A stretch of 64,000 bases of DNA from Acinetobacter suaedae. GTDB taxonomy: Bacteria; Pseudomonadota; Gammaproteobacteria; Pseudomonadales; Moraxellaceae. The translations under genes were made by a program, and so were the position numbers. The stretch is taken from assembly GCF_008630915.1 (NCBI RefSeq), contig NZ_CP043909.1, forward strand, positions 992,001 through 1,056,000, read 5' to 3'. The notes under the pieces are model-generated. The model was not told where the DNA came from, did no database searches, and saw only the letters and a list, made by a program, of their open reading frames with translations. Shown here piece by piece: positions 8,497 through 17,231 of the stretch. The stretch's first letter is position 1. Every line of letters begins with the position of its first letter.

Positions 8497-9657
8497 TTAT
8501 TTTGCCTCTTTAATTTTAAAGAGTACGCTCATTCCAACTTTAAGATCTGGAATAGATTGCTCTGGTACTAAGTGGAATTTAAAGCTGCGAATATCATAAC
8601 CACCGGTTTGACGTGTGGTTTTAATAGTTGCAAAGTCACCTTCGACATCAATGTTCTTCACTTTAAATGTAACTTTTTGATTTAGTGCTGGTACGAAGCC
8701 TTCTAAAGTTTTGTTTTGATATACACTTTCATACATATCTTCACGGACATTTAAACTGACCCACATCTCATGATCTTCAATAATGCTGACGACAGGTACA
8801 CCAGTTGCAACTAATTCTGTCGGTTTGCCATAGGTTTTCGATACTGTACCGTCGATAGGTGAATAGAGCTTGGTTTCTTCTGTCAATGCATTCGCTTCTT
8901 TGACCGCTGCTTGTGCCATGGCGACTTGTGCATCGGCTGTTGATTTTTGTTGTTCGGTGCTACCACGTTTAGCACGTGCATATTGTTGGTAAGATGCCTC
9001 GGCAGTTTCACGGGCAGAGGTTTGTGCCGCAAGCATTTCATCACGGCGTTGACGAGAAATCACACCTTGTTGATATAGGTTTTCACCCCTTTTATAGGTT
9101 GTTGCTGCCAGCTCTGCCTGCGTCTTTAAAGCTTGCCAGTTGGCATACAGAGTCTCAATATTTTCCTGTTGCGAACCACGATAAACTGTTGACTGGAATG
9201 CCATTGCACTTTGTAAGGCTGCTTTAGCTTGTTCTTTTTTTGCTTCAAGTTCAGGACTCACAAAGCGAATAAGCGCTTGTCCTTTTTTAACGACTTGCCC
9301 TTCAGTCACATAAAATTCTTCGATACGGCTTGGTACTTTGGTGCTGATATGTATCGTTTCAGCCTCTACACGTCCTTGCAATTCGACTGCTTGAGGTTGA
9401 TATGCTTTCCACAAACCATATGCAATTAAGCCAAACAAAATAAATAGAATAATGAGACCAATAATTTTAGCTTTACCTTTCTGAGGTGGTTGCGCTGGTG
9501 GTTCTTGCGTATTCGATGGCGTAGTATTCTCAGTAGTCTTGGTTTGTTCTGTTGACGATGCTTGCTCATTTACGACGTTAGTTGTTTGAGTTTCATCCAC
9601 TTTTTTCACGTTGTCTGTATCGCGTTCTGAATTGGATGGTGATTGATTTTGGCTCAT
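8497..9657 (-). CDS. HlyD/EmrA-family periplasmic adaptor
   Basis: The 386-residue protein joins an inner-membrane transporter to an outer-membrane TolC channel. Residues 1-60 are a polar, Thr/Gln/Glu-rich cytoplasmic tail, longer than usual. One membrane helix follows at about 64-84. Then come a biotinyl-lipoyl half (VELQGRVEAETIHIS...), a long alpha-helical hairpin with Ala and Gln (about 145-255), the second lipoyl half (LYSPIDGTVSKTYG) and a beta-barrel domain. I start at ATG 9657, with GGAG upstream; the in-frame TTG at 9669 would overlap that site. The gene follows the TolC-like gene by 12 bases and precedes the permeases, which defines a tripartite exporter. Confidence 0.88.
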   Translation of the reverse strand: MSQNQSPSNSERDTDNVKKVDETQTTNVVNEQASSTEQTKTTENTTPSNTQEPPAQPPQKGKAKIIGLIILFILFGLIAYGLWKAYQPQAVELQGRVEAETIHISTKVPSRIEEFYVTEGQVVKKGQALIRFVSPELEAKKEQAKAALQSAMAFQSTVYRGSQQENIETLYANWQALKTQAELAATTYKRGENLYQQGVISRQRRDEMLAAQTSARETAEASYQQYARAKRGSTEQQKSTADAQVAMAQAAVKEANALTEETKLYSPIDGTVSKTYGKPTELVATGVPVVSIIEDHEMWVSLNVREDMYESVYQNKTLEGFVPALNQKVTFKVKNIDVEGDFATIKTTRQTGGYDIRSFKFHLVPEQSIPDLKVGMSVLFKIKEAK

Positions 9658-9669
9658 AAATGTCTCCAA

Positions 9670-11181
9670 TTAACGGATAAAGTCGGTACGTGGTTGATTA
9701 ACATAGAGCTTAAACTCGTCAATCGAGCCATAGCTTTGAAGTAAAGTTGCTAAAGATAAAATATATTTATACGCATTGATTGCCATTTCACTTCTCAATG
9801 CATTCAATGCATTTTGTGCATCGATGACTTGAGTTGCAGTTCCCATACCTTCTTTAAAGGAAAGTTGTTGAATACGTAGATTCTCTTGTGCTGCTTTGGT
9901 GTTTTGAGCCAATAGTTGATGACTCGTTTGCGATGCATTCAATTCGCTATAGGATTTATACAGCACATTTTCAATTTCTTGCTTGGTACGTTCGGTCATG
10001 AGTTCTGCCGCATAACGTTTTAGTTCTGCTGCATGTACGTTTTTATTTTTATCGACACCAGAGAACAAATTGTATTTTGCCATAACGCCAATGATCCAAT
10101 TTTCTTTCTCATCTAAACCATATTCACCAAAAGCAAAGACACTTGGCTTTTTAGCTGCTTGCTGAATTCGGACATTCTCATTGGCTAGTTGTGTGTCCAT
10201 TTGCAGTTTTTTTATGAGGCTTGAATTCTGGTCGTAGTTTGCAAGTAGTTTGTCTAAGGAGTGATTTTGATCTGTATTTACGAACAGAGGAGTGCTCAGA
10301 CTTAATGGTGCTTTAGTTTGCAATAAATTTTGTAAACTAAACTGACTTGCTTGTAGATTTGACTGTGCATTTTGATAGGTACGTTGCGCATTATTACGAG
10401 CAACTTCAAATTGCATGCGTTGTCCTTTATTTATAAAACCCTGCTTTTCTAACTTTAATGCATTGTCATAATGTTCTTGCATTGCATTTAAATTGAACAG
10501 ACTGGTATTTAGTAATTGTTGTTGTAATTGCACATTAAAATAGGCTTGGATCATTTCAAAACGCTGAGAATCTTGTTGCTGCTTCTCACTGATGTCTGAA
10601 CGCTTGGATTGAATACTGGCAATTTGTTTAGCACTATTAATTTTTCCGCCTGTATAAAGTGGCATGACCATAGAGACAGATGTTCTAACATCATGATCTT
10701 TAATAGTCACATCCAAGTTATTCGGTACTTTATTTAATCCATCACTGACGGTTTGATCAAAACCTTGGCTGACTTGATCAATGACTTCTGGGGGGAACAC
10801 ATTTTCCCATTGAGATAACTTGTCATCAAAACCACGTGTAAGTGAGTTTTCTAATCGGCGTTTACTTGACTCTAAAGGAACACTTGTTTCACTATGAAAA
10901 GAATAAGCACGTGCATTTAAATCAATTCGCGGAAGCCCTAAATGTTTGACAGCTTCCATCTCTAAGCGAGATGCTTGTTGAAGTGCCTGCTGGGCTTGAG
11001 TTGAATATGCATTTTCTACGACAAATTTCTCTGCTTCACTATAGCTGAGTGTCTGAGCAAGTGTAGATGTAGAAAATAAGGCATAACTGATTAAACTAAT
11101 ACAGAGACTTAGCTGTTTTGGAAACCGTGTGACCTTAGAACTCGGTCGATTATGTCGCTTCAACATTATGGTATGTCGCAC
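9670..11181 (-). CDS. TolC-family outer-membrane efflux protein
   Basis: At 503 residues this is the outer-membrane channel of the exporter. After a positively charged start and a hydrophobic segment ending TLAQ (about residue 43), it shows two long helical repeats rich in Gln, Ala and Asn, with TolC-type motifs such as TSVSMVMPLYTGGKI and IGVMAKYNLFSGVDK at equivalent places in the two halves. The likely start is GTG 11181, with AGGA ten bases upstream; ATG 11166 is the alternative and leaves a more usual signal peptide. As first gene of the operon it is preceded by an AT-rich region divergent from serC, which should contain the operon promoter. Confidence 0.87.
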   Translation of the reverse strand: MRHTIMLKRHNRPSSKVTRFPKQLSLCISLISYALFSTSTLAQTLSYSEAEKFVVENAYSTQAQQALQQASRLEMEAVKHLGLPRIDLNARAYSFHSETSVPLESSKRRLENSLTRGFDDKLSQWENVFPPEVIDQVSQGFDQTVSDGLNKVPNNLDVTIKDHDVRTSVSMVMPLYTGGKINSAKQIASIQSKRSDISEKQQQDSQRFEMIQAYFNVQLQQQLLNTSLFNLNAMQEHYDNALKLEKQGFINKGQRMQFEVARNNAQRTYQNAQSNLQASQFSLQNLLQTKAPLSLSTPLFVNTDQNHSLDKLLANYDQNSSLIKKLQMDTQLANENVRIQQAAKKPSVFAFGEYGLDEKENWIIGVMAKYNLFSGVDKNKNVHAAELKRYAAELMTERTKQEIENVLYKSYSELNASQTSHQLLAQNTKAAQENLRIQQLSFKEGMGTATQVIDAQNALNALRSEMAINAYKYILSLATLLQSYGSIDEFKLYVNQPRTDFIR

Positions 11182-11390
11182 TTTAATAATATCCTGAGTG
11201 AGTCTAAATTCTTTTTATAAAATTAAAATAATATGTTTTTAATTAAATAGTTATATTGCCGATGTTGGTGTATCAAATTTGTAAAAAGTAGAGTTTTTAA
11301 TCTAAATAAATGTCCTTAAAATTGGTTTGTTGGGTTATAAATAAATAGAAAAAAGGGGGGAATTAAAATCTTAGAGACGCTCAAAGATGA

Positions 11391-11419
11391 TTGAAAAAGT
11401 AATACGATTTAGATAATTA
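11391..11419 (+). promoter_or_regulatory. Candidate serC promoter
   Basis: TTGAAA (11391-11396) and TAATTA (11414-11419) are separated by 17 bases, about 95 bases before serC. The 332-base gap 11182-11513 is very AT-rich and serves two divergent units; I see no gene in it and no clear promoter for the exporter operon. Confidence 0.35.
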
Positions 11420-11513
11420 GATTGAAATATTTATTAGATAAGCTGCTGCAAGCTTCGCCAATCTGTGCTTAAATTCCTATCTCAATTTGTTTCACTTTGA
11501 CAAGGGAAAATTC

Positions 11514-12593
11514 ATGCGTGCTTATAATTTCTGCGCTGGTCCTGCTGCATTACCTACTGCCGTTTTAGAAAAAGCTCAACAAGAAATGTTGGATTGGCAG
11601 GGTAAGGGGCTGTCGATCATGGAAATGAGTCATCGTAGCAATGACTATGTTGCTGTTGCTGAGAAAGCTGAAGCAGATTTACGCAAGCTTATGAATATTC
11701 CTGATAACTATAAAGTGCTATTCTTACAAGGTGGTGCATCTCTCCAGTTCTCGGCAATTCCACTTAACTTGTTGGGTAAAAATAACAAAGCTGATTATAT
11801 CCATACTGGGATTTGGTCTGAGAAAGCATTAAAAGAAGCAAAGCGCTACGGTGATGTGAATGTTGTAGAAGCAGCTACTTTGCTTGATGGTAAACATGCG
11901 ATCACAGAACAAAGTACTTGGAATCTTTCAAATGATGCAGCATATGTACATTATGCTGATAATGAAACCATTGGTGGTTTACAGTTCGCAAATGTTCCAG
12001 ATGTAAAAGCACCATTAGTTTGTGATTATTCTTCTAGTATTTTATCTGCGCCGATAGACGTAAATAAATTTGGGCTCATTTATGCAGGTGCACAAAAGAA
12101 TATTGGTCCTGCTGGATTAACTATTGTGATTATCCGTGATGATTTGCTGGATCAAGCGAAACCAGAAATTCCTAGTATTCTAAAATATGCAGACCAAGCG
12201 AAGAATGGTTCAATGGTGAATACACCTGCAACTTATGCTTGGTATTTGGCTGGTTTAGTTTTTGAATGGTTGCTAGAACAGGGTGGGGTAGAAGCGATTC
12301 ATAAAGTGAATCAAGAAAAAGCAAAACTGCTCTATGGTTATATCGATGCTAGTGATTTCTATAATAACCCGATTGCAGTTGCAAATCGTTCAATAATGAA
12401 TGTCCCTTTCACCTTGGCAGATGAAGCATTGGAAAAGACCTTCTTGAAAGAAGCTGAAGCAAATCATTTGCTAAATTTAGCGGGACACCGTTCAGTGGGT
12501 GGTATGCGTGCAAGTATCTACAATGCTGTTCCATTGGAAGGTGTGCAGGCACTTGTGAACTTTATGGATGAATTTGCTAAACGTCATGGTTAA
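11514..12593 (+). CDS. serC: Phosphoserine aminotransferase
   Basis: SerC converts 3-phosphohydroxypyruvate to phosphoserine in serine synthesis and also acts in pyridoxal phosphate synthesis. The 359 residues match the family length. Visible landmarks are the N-terminal YNFCAGPAALP, the cofactor-binding FLQGGASLQF, and AGAQKNIGPAGL, in which Lys195 binds pyridoxal phosphate. The C-terminal GHRSVGGMRASIYNA is also typical. ATG 11514 has AAGGG eight bases upstream; the TTG at 11487 would put that site inside the coding region. The gene stands alone with its own terminator. Confidence 0.97.
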   Translation: MRAYNFCAGPAALPTAVLEKAQQEMLDWQGKGLSIMEMSHRSNDYVAVAEKAEADLRKLMNIPDNYKVLFLQGGASLQFSAIPLNLLGKNNKADYIHTGIWSEKALKEAKRYGDVNVVEAATLLDGKHAITEQSTWNLSNDAAYVHYADNETIGGLQFANVPDVKAPLVCDYSSSILSAPIDVNKFGLIYAGAQKNIGPAGLTIVIIRDDLLDQAKPEIPSILKYADQAKNGSMVNTPATYAWYLAGLVFEWLLEQGGVEAIHKVNQEKAKLLYGYIDASDFYNNPIAVANRSIMNVPFTLADEALEKTFLKEAEANHLLNLAGHRSVGGMRASIYNAVPLEGVQALVNFMDEFAKRHG

Positions 12594-12611
12594 GTAATAA
12601 AGTTTATTTAA

Positions 12612-12643
12612 AATAAAAGCCCTCTAAACTGAGGGCTTTTATT
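12612..12643 (+). terminator. Rho-independent terminator of serC
   Basis: AATAAAAGCCCTC pairs with GAGGGCTTTTATT around a six-base loop and is followed by TTTTA, 18 bases after the serC stop. The A-rich left arm may also let it stop the convergent minus-strand pair. Confidence 0.85.
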
Positions 12644-12670
12644 ATTTTACATTACGAATATGGTCAAAAA

Positions 12671-12814
12671 TTAGAACAAGCCAACTTGATGAAAAATAAG
12701 TGCTGCTAAAAACATACCGAGTAGAAAAAAGCAATAAGCACCAACATCAAGTTTAAGACCTTGATCACTTGAATGAATAAGACTGGTGGTCGTTTGTTCT
12801 GGTATAATTTTCAT
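12671..12814 (-). CDS. Small single-pass membrane protein
   Basis: Unknown family. With ATG 12814 (TAGGCG seven bases upstream) the product has 47 residues: a polar N-terminal half and one membrane helix near the C-terminus (CFFLLGMFLAALIFHQVG). A longer form from GTG 12853 would have 60 residues, and that GTG overlaps the stop of the upstream gene (GTGA), so coupled translation is possible. It follows a 312-residue uncharacterised gene on the same strand. No function can be inferred beyond membrane location. Confidence 0.5.
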   Translation of the reverse strand: MKIIPEQTTTSLIHSSDQGLKLDVGAYCFFLLGMFLAALIFHQVGLF

Positions 12815-12849
12815 TAGAACGCCTAAAATGCCATTTATGTGATTTTTTG

Positions 12850-13788
12850 TCACTTTAAAGCATTTTTAGCATAAATATTGGCCTGAATCCATAGGTTTCC
12901 ACGAATATATTCGCCAATGTTAAAGTTTTTATACAAATCATTTTTAGTTGCGATACGAATGAGGATTGCAGGTAAATTATCTTCTAGAACTAAAGTGACA
13001 TCATAAAGGGTATATTCATCTTGCATAAACTGCGTTGTAGTTTTACCAACAATATTACCTTGGAACCAGGCTTCATCTTCCTGACCTAATGTCTCACCAA
13101 ATAAATAGGCGACCATTTTAGAAAAGTCAACAGTTACAGGTTCTTGATCTTCAGGTGTTTTTGGTTCCCATTCATTAATTAATTCTTGTAAGTTTTCAGG
13201 TGCAATTCCATTATGCTCAGCAAGAATTGCATTTAATGCTCTGTGATGTTTAATAGAAGCTGGATCATCAACAATGATTTTTTCATCTTCAGAAACGGCT
13301 TCTAATTCATATGCCCAAGCATTAAATTGGACTTGATAGGTGTGATTTTTATCATATTGACAGCGATTTACACTAAATAAATTATCAAATGCATAAATCA
13401 CCGTATTTTTATTTAAATTTAAACGTAGTACTGCTTGTGTTGCTGAATTGCAGGTAATAATTCGTTCAATCTGTGCATCATATTTATATGGACTTTCAAA
13501 ACTTGGAAATGCTGTTTTTAATGCACGAGGTTTTTGATCTTCTACTTCGATAATTTGATTAATTGAAATATTTTGATTACTTGGTCCTCGAATCAACCAA
13601 AATGATTGATCCATTTCTTGTTCATTTTCACAAAGTCCCATCGGCATGATGGGTGCATCAAGTGCTAACCCTAACCATTTGGGAACATCCGTTTCGGGTG
13701 TTTCAGTTAACAGATTCCAATGCTCAGCATGATTACCGAAATTTTGATCTTGAATTGTAATAGTTTCTGGACTGTTTTGATTTTTCAT
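12850..13788 (-). CDS. Uncharacterised 312-residue cytoplasmic protein
   Basis: I do not recognise this family. The protein is acidic, lacks a signal peptide or membrane helix, and looks globular. The C-terminal 90 residues, around AYLFGETLGQEDEAWFQGNI and GEYIRGNLWIQANI, alternate hydrophobic and polar residues and contain repeated W-x-Q-G/A elements that suggest a beta-rich, possibly OB-like domain. ATG 13788 is the first start. It is divergent from yaiI across about 200 bases and is followed by a small membrane protein gene that overlaps or nearly abuts it. The two may form a unit. Confidence 0.6.
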   Translation of the reverse strand: MKNQNSPETITIQDQNFGNHAEHWNLLTETPETDVPKWLGLALDAPIMPMGLCENEQEMDQSFWLIRGPSNQNISINQIIEVEDQKPRALKTAFPSFESPYKYDAQIERIITCNSATQAVLRLNLNKNTVIYAFDNLFSVNRCQYDKNHTYQVQFNAWAYELEAVSEDEKIIVDDPASIKHHRALNAILAEHNGIAPENLQELINEWEPKTPEDQEPVTVDFSKMVAYLFGETLGQEDEAWFQGNIVGKTTTQFMQDEYTLYDVTLVLEDNLPAILIRIATKNDLYKNFNIGEYIRGNLWIQANIYAKNALK

Positions 13789-13998
13789 AAAGCACGATGC
13801 AAAAAGATTGAACTTAATCTATTTAATCGAGTGCAACTGTCATATTTCAAGTCTGGATATGTAATTCTACGAAAATTTATTTGTTTTATCTTGCAAGACC
13901 ATAATCAGACGTGGAGGAGAGTAGGTTTATGATCATCACTCTACTTTTCCTGTAATCTGCTAAACTATATTTTTTTATTGTTGTGAGCGCTTATCAAC

Positions 13999-14469
13999 GT
14001 GCTGCCATTTAAATTGTGGGTAGATGCGGATGCTTTACCCAAGATTTTACGTGAAGTAATTTTACGTGCATCGGATCGTTACCAACTTGAAGTCACTTTT
14101 GTTGCCAATCAAAATGTAGGGATCACGCCTTCAATCAGAATTAAATCAATTCAAGTGATGAGTGGAGCAGATCGAGCTGATCAGGAAATTGTAGATCGCA
14201 TGCAGGAGAATGACATTGTCATTACACAAGATATTCCGCTTGCAGCTCAAGTGATTGAAAAGGGAGGAATTGCAATTCATCCGAGAGGTGAGATTTATAC
14301 AACTGTGAATGTTAAGGCTCGATTACATTTACGTGATTTTATGGATACTTTACGTGGTGCAGGTGTACAAACGGGTGGACCGCCACCAATTTCAGAGCGA
14401 GATAAACGAGAATTTTCGAGTGCTCTAGATCAAACAATTCTAAAACAAAAACGCAAAACTGCTTGTTGA
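13999..14469 (+). CDS. yaiI: YaiI/YqxD-family protein (UPF0178)
   Basis: The 156 residues align in my recollection with E. coli Yai[18 protein letters not shown] at the start, [30 protein letters not shown]-like HPRGEIYT and [16 protein letters not shown]. The conserved aspartates in VDAD and TQD resemble the metal site of PIN-like nucleases, but the function of the family is not established. The start is GTG 13999; no ATG is available near the conserved N-terminus. An EamA transporter gene follows after seven bases, probably in the same transcript. Confidence 0.88.
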   Translation: MLPFKLWVDADALPKILREVILRASDRYQLEVTFVANQNVGITPSIRIKSIQVMSGADRADQEIVDRMQENDIVITQDIPLAAQVIEKGGIAIHPRGEIYTTVNVKARLHLRDFMDTLRGAGVQTGGPPPISERDKREFSSALDQTILKQKRKTAC

Positions 14470-14476
14470 GCAATCT

Positions 14477-15370
14477 ATGCCATCTCGTCTTAACTTAATG
14501 CTAACTTATGGGCTGCTGGTCTTTATTTGGGCTTCAACGCCATTGGCAATCGTTTGGAGTGTATCTGATTTACATCCAATGTGGGCATTATTGTTACGTT
14601 TTTTGATTGCATTGCCATTGGCCATTACGGTTCTACTTTGTTTGAGTGTCAAGTTCCCCATGCATAAGTTAGCGTGGTTAAGCTATGTTGCAGGGTCTCT
14701 GAGTTTGATTGGTTCGCAAATTTTTACTTATGCAGCTACAACTTATCTGAGTTCGGGGCTGATCGCCTTGATGTTTGGTCTAGCACCGATTATGGCAGGT
14801 CTAATTGGACGATTTGGCTTTCAGCAAAAATTAGCAACGCCACAATGGTTGGGGATGGGGACGTCGATTATTGGGTTAACGATGATCTGTCTGAGTGGGA
14901 ATCAAAAACATGTCCAACCACTTGGAATCCTATTGATGTTGCTGAGTGTTTTTTCTTATTCGCTCTCTATTTTTTGGGTGAAAAAGATTAATGCGACGGT
15001 ACAGCCTATGGCACAGGCAACAGGTTCGATATTCGTTTCGACATTTTTTGCCTTGTTATTACTTCCTTGGATCTGGCAATTTGCACCTACAGAGATTCCT
15101 TCCGCAAAATCGTTATTGGCGTTGACTTATACGGTAATCATGGCCTCGTTGATTGCAATGTTTTGTTATTTCAAACTGGTTCAAAACTTACAAGCAACGA
15201 CATTATCTTTAACGACTGTTATGACGCCGATGCTCGCGATTCTGATAGGCGCTTATTTGAATCATGAACAATTGTCAGCCCAAGTCTTTATAGGCGCCAG
15301 TATTATTTTATTTGGTTTGTTACTTTATTTTTATAAAGATCTACGCGTATATCGGCGTTTTAAAGTATGA
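14477..15370 (+). CDS. EamA/DMT-superfamily transporter
   Basis: This 297-residue inner-membrane protein shows ten hydrophobic segments in two EamA halves of about 145 residues. Motifs include LLVFIWASTPLAIVWSV near the start and MTPMLAILIGAYLNHEQL in the last third, both usual in drug/metabolite transporters of the RhaT/YedA kind. The substrate cannot be told from the sequence. It starts seven bases after yaiI. No terminator is visible in the 15 bases before the convergent PilZ-like gene. Confidence 0.88.
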   Translation: MPSRLNLMLTYGLLVFIWASTPLAIVWSVSDLHPMWALLLRFLIALPLAITVLLCLSVKFPMHKLAWLSYVAGSLSLIGSQIFTYAATTYLSSGLIALMFGLAPIMAGLIGRFGFQQKLATPQWLGMGTSIIGLTMICLSGNQKHVQPLGILLMLLSVFSYSLSIFWVKKINATVQPMAQATGSIFVSTFFALLLLPWIWQFAPTEIPSAKSLLALTYTVIMASLIAMFCYFKLVQNLQATTLSLTTVMTPMLAILIGAYLNHEQLSAQVFIGASIILFGLLLYFYKDLRVYRRFKV

Positions 15371-15385
15371 GTCTTGATTTGTTGA

Positions 15386-15970
15386 TTAATTATGGACTTC
15401 ATTCTTTTTAGCTTGCTGAATACTCGCAGCAAGTTTTGCGCGGTCTTGTGGATTTAACGTAATAAAATATGCTCCGATACGAAATTTTCCTTGTTCGTCT
15501 GCTGTGCTGTAGACCACCTGCGCAGTAGCAGCGATATGAAAGAAGTTTTCAGGATGGCTTAAGGTAATATGAATATAAGTTCCTTCGTTAATATCTTGAG
15601 AACTAAAAAAACTTAGACCATTCTCAGAAAAATTGACTTGTTCGGGTACAGGGAGTTGAGATTGTACGATATTGTCGTAAAAAGAGCCTGTAATGAGATT
15701 TAATTTCTGATTAAAAAGGGATAGGATGCGAGCAATTTGTTGATCTTTTTCATTTAATTGTTCTAATTCGTAGCGAAATGCATGATCAAATTGATCTAAT
15801 TCAGCAAGTAGTAGAAAATAGCGCGGTAGTACAAAATGAGAGTCATACGGATCATTCAGTGCAACATCATCTGGAATGATTTGATAGTTGATTCTCAACA
15901 CAGCATCAATACGAGACATCACACGACGTTCAGTGTTGTCGTCAACAAGATGATGTTGTGCATTTTCCAT
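15386..15970 (-). CDS. PilZ-domain-like protein
   Basis: This 194-residue soluble protein has an N-terminal helical part and, from about residue 105, a PilZ-like beta-barrel: VNFSENGLSFFSSQDINEG fits the N-x-S-x-x-G core of PilZ, followed by YIHITLSHP and RIGAYFITLNPQDRAKL. The usual upstream R-x-x-x-R c-di-GMP motif is not clear: ERRVMSRID is near the N-terminus, far from the barrel. c-di-GMP binding is therefore uncertain. GAGGTGATTTATTATG gives a strong start. It diverges from the Lol genes with only 25 bases between the starts, so promoters must overlap. Confidence 0.7.
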   Translation of the reverse strand: MENAQHHLVDDNTERRVMSRIDAVLRINYQIIPDDVALNDPYDSHFVLPRYFLLLAELDQFDHAFRYELEQLNEKDQQIARILSLFNQKLNLITGSFYDNIVQSQLPVPEQVNFSENGLSFFSSQDINEGTYIHITLSHPENFFHIAATAQVVYSTADEQGKFRIGAYFITLNPQDRAKLAASIQQAKKNEVHN

Positions 15971-15995
15971 AATAAATCACCTCGGACTAGATGGT

Positions 15996-17231
15996 ATGTT
16001 TAAGCCAATCTCGCTGTATATAGGGTTGAGATACACTCGTGCTCGGCGGAGTAATCATTTTATTTCTTTTATCGCCTTGGTTTCCATGATTGGTTTGACT
16101 CTCGGCGTTGCTGTTCTCATTACAGTTTTATCTGTTATGAATGGTTTTGATCGAGAATTAAAAACTCGTGTCCTCGGAATGGTACCACAAGCTACTGTTT
16201 CTTCTACTCAAATTTTAACAGATTGGCCAGAACTTGCAAAAAAAGTTGAGAGTCATCCACATGTCACGGGTGTGGCACCTTTCACTCAATTGCAGGGGAT
16301 GTTGACTGCTCATGGGCAGGTCGCGGGGATTATGGTCACGGGTATAGAACCTGAATATGAAAAACAGGTTTCAATCATCCAAGATCATATGGTGACAGGT
16401 GATTTAAATGCTTTACAAAAGGGCGAGTTTGGTATTGTTCTTGGAAAGGACATGACTGATGCACTTGGTTTGGGACTAAATGACAATGTTACTTTGGTTC
16501 TTCCTGAAGCAACACCATCACCGGCTGGTGTGGTACCGCGTTTTAAACGTTTTAAGATTGTCGGTATCTTTAGTGTGGGTGCAGAAGTGGACTCAATGGT
16601 GGGTTATATTGCGTTGAATGATGCTTCAACCTTATTACGTTTACCAGATGGTGCACAGGGTATTCGTTTAAAGTTAGATAATATTTTTGCAGCGCCTAAA
16701 GTAGCAAATGAAATAGTTAGTGAATTACCGAGCAATTTTTACGCATCTAATTGGACATATACCCACGGGAATCTGTTCAATGCGATTCAAATGGAAAAAA
16801 CCTTAGTTGGTTTGCTTCTATTCCTCATTATTGTTGTTGCGGCATTTAATATCGTTTCATCTTTGGTGATGGTAGTGACTGATAAGAAATCAGATATCGC
16901 TATTCTAAGGACTCTTGGTGCTTCGCCGTCCATGATTACTAAAATTTTCATGGTGCAGGGTACTGTGATCGGTGTCATTGGAACAATTGCAGGAACAATT
17001 TTAGGGGTGACTTTGGCATTAACCATTAGTGACATCATTTCTTGGTTTAATACGGTTCTAGGACTAAATCTATTTGATGCATATTTTGTTCATTACTTAC
17101 CGTCATATCTCAGATGGCAAGATGTGGTTGTGATCGTGATCGTGTCACTATTATTAAGTTTCTTGGCAACGATTTACCCTGCATTACGTGCAGCTAAAGT
17201 TCAACCTGCTGAGGCGCTGCGTTATGAGTAA
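15996..17231 (+). CDS. lolC: Lipoprotein-releasing permease, LolC/LolE family (LolF type)
   Basis: The 411 residues have the LolC/LolE layout: a membrane helix at about 20-45, a periplasmic domain of about 220 residues, and three helices in the C-terminal third, with the family ending PALRAAKVQPAEALRYE. With LolD it extracts outer-membrane lipoproteins from the inner membrane and passes them to LolA. There is only one permease gene; no separate lolC and lolE flank lolD. This fits the LolDF organisation, in which one LolF homodimer does both jobs. The stop overlaps the lolD start by eight bases. Confidence 0.9.
   Translation: MFKPISLYIGLRYTRARRSNHFISFIALVSMIGLTLGVAVLITVLSVMNGFDRELKTRVLGMVPQATVSSTQILTDWPELAKKVESHPHVTGVAPFTQLQGMLTAHGQVAGIMVTGIEPEYEKQVSIIQDHMVTGDLNALQKGEFGIVLGKDMTDALGLGLNDNVTLVLPEATPSPAGVVPRFKRFKIVGIFSVGAEVDSMVGYIALNDASTLLRLPDGAQGIRLKLDNIFAAPKVANEIVSELPSNFYASNWTYTHGNLFNAIQMEKTLVGLLLFLIIVVAAFNIVSSLVMVVTDKKSDIAILRTLGASPSMITKIFMVQGTVIGVIGTIAGTILGVTLALTISDIISWFNTVLGLNLFDAYFVHYLPSYLRWQDVVVIVIVSLLLSFLATIYPALRAAKVQPAEALRYE

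Noticed and set aside
13720..13932. 70-codon plus-strand open frame
   Set aside because: It overlaps the start of the opposite-strand gene and lacks a ribosome site or protein-like pattern.
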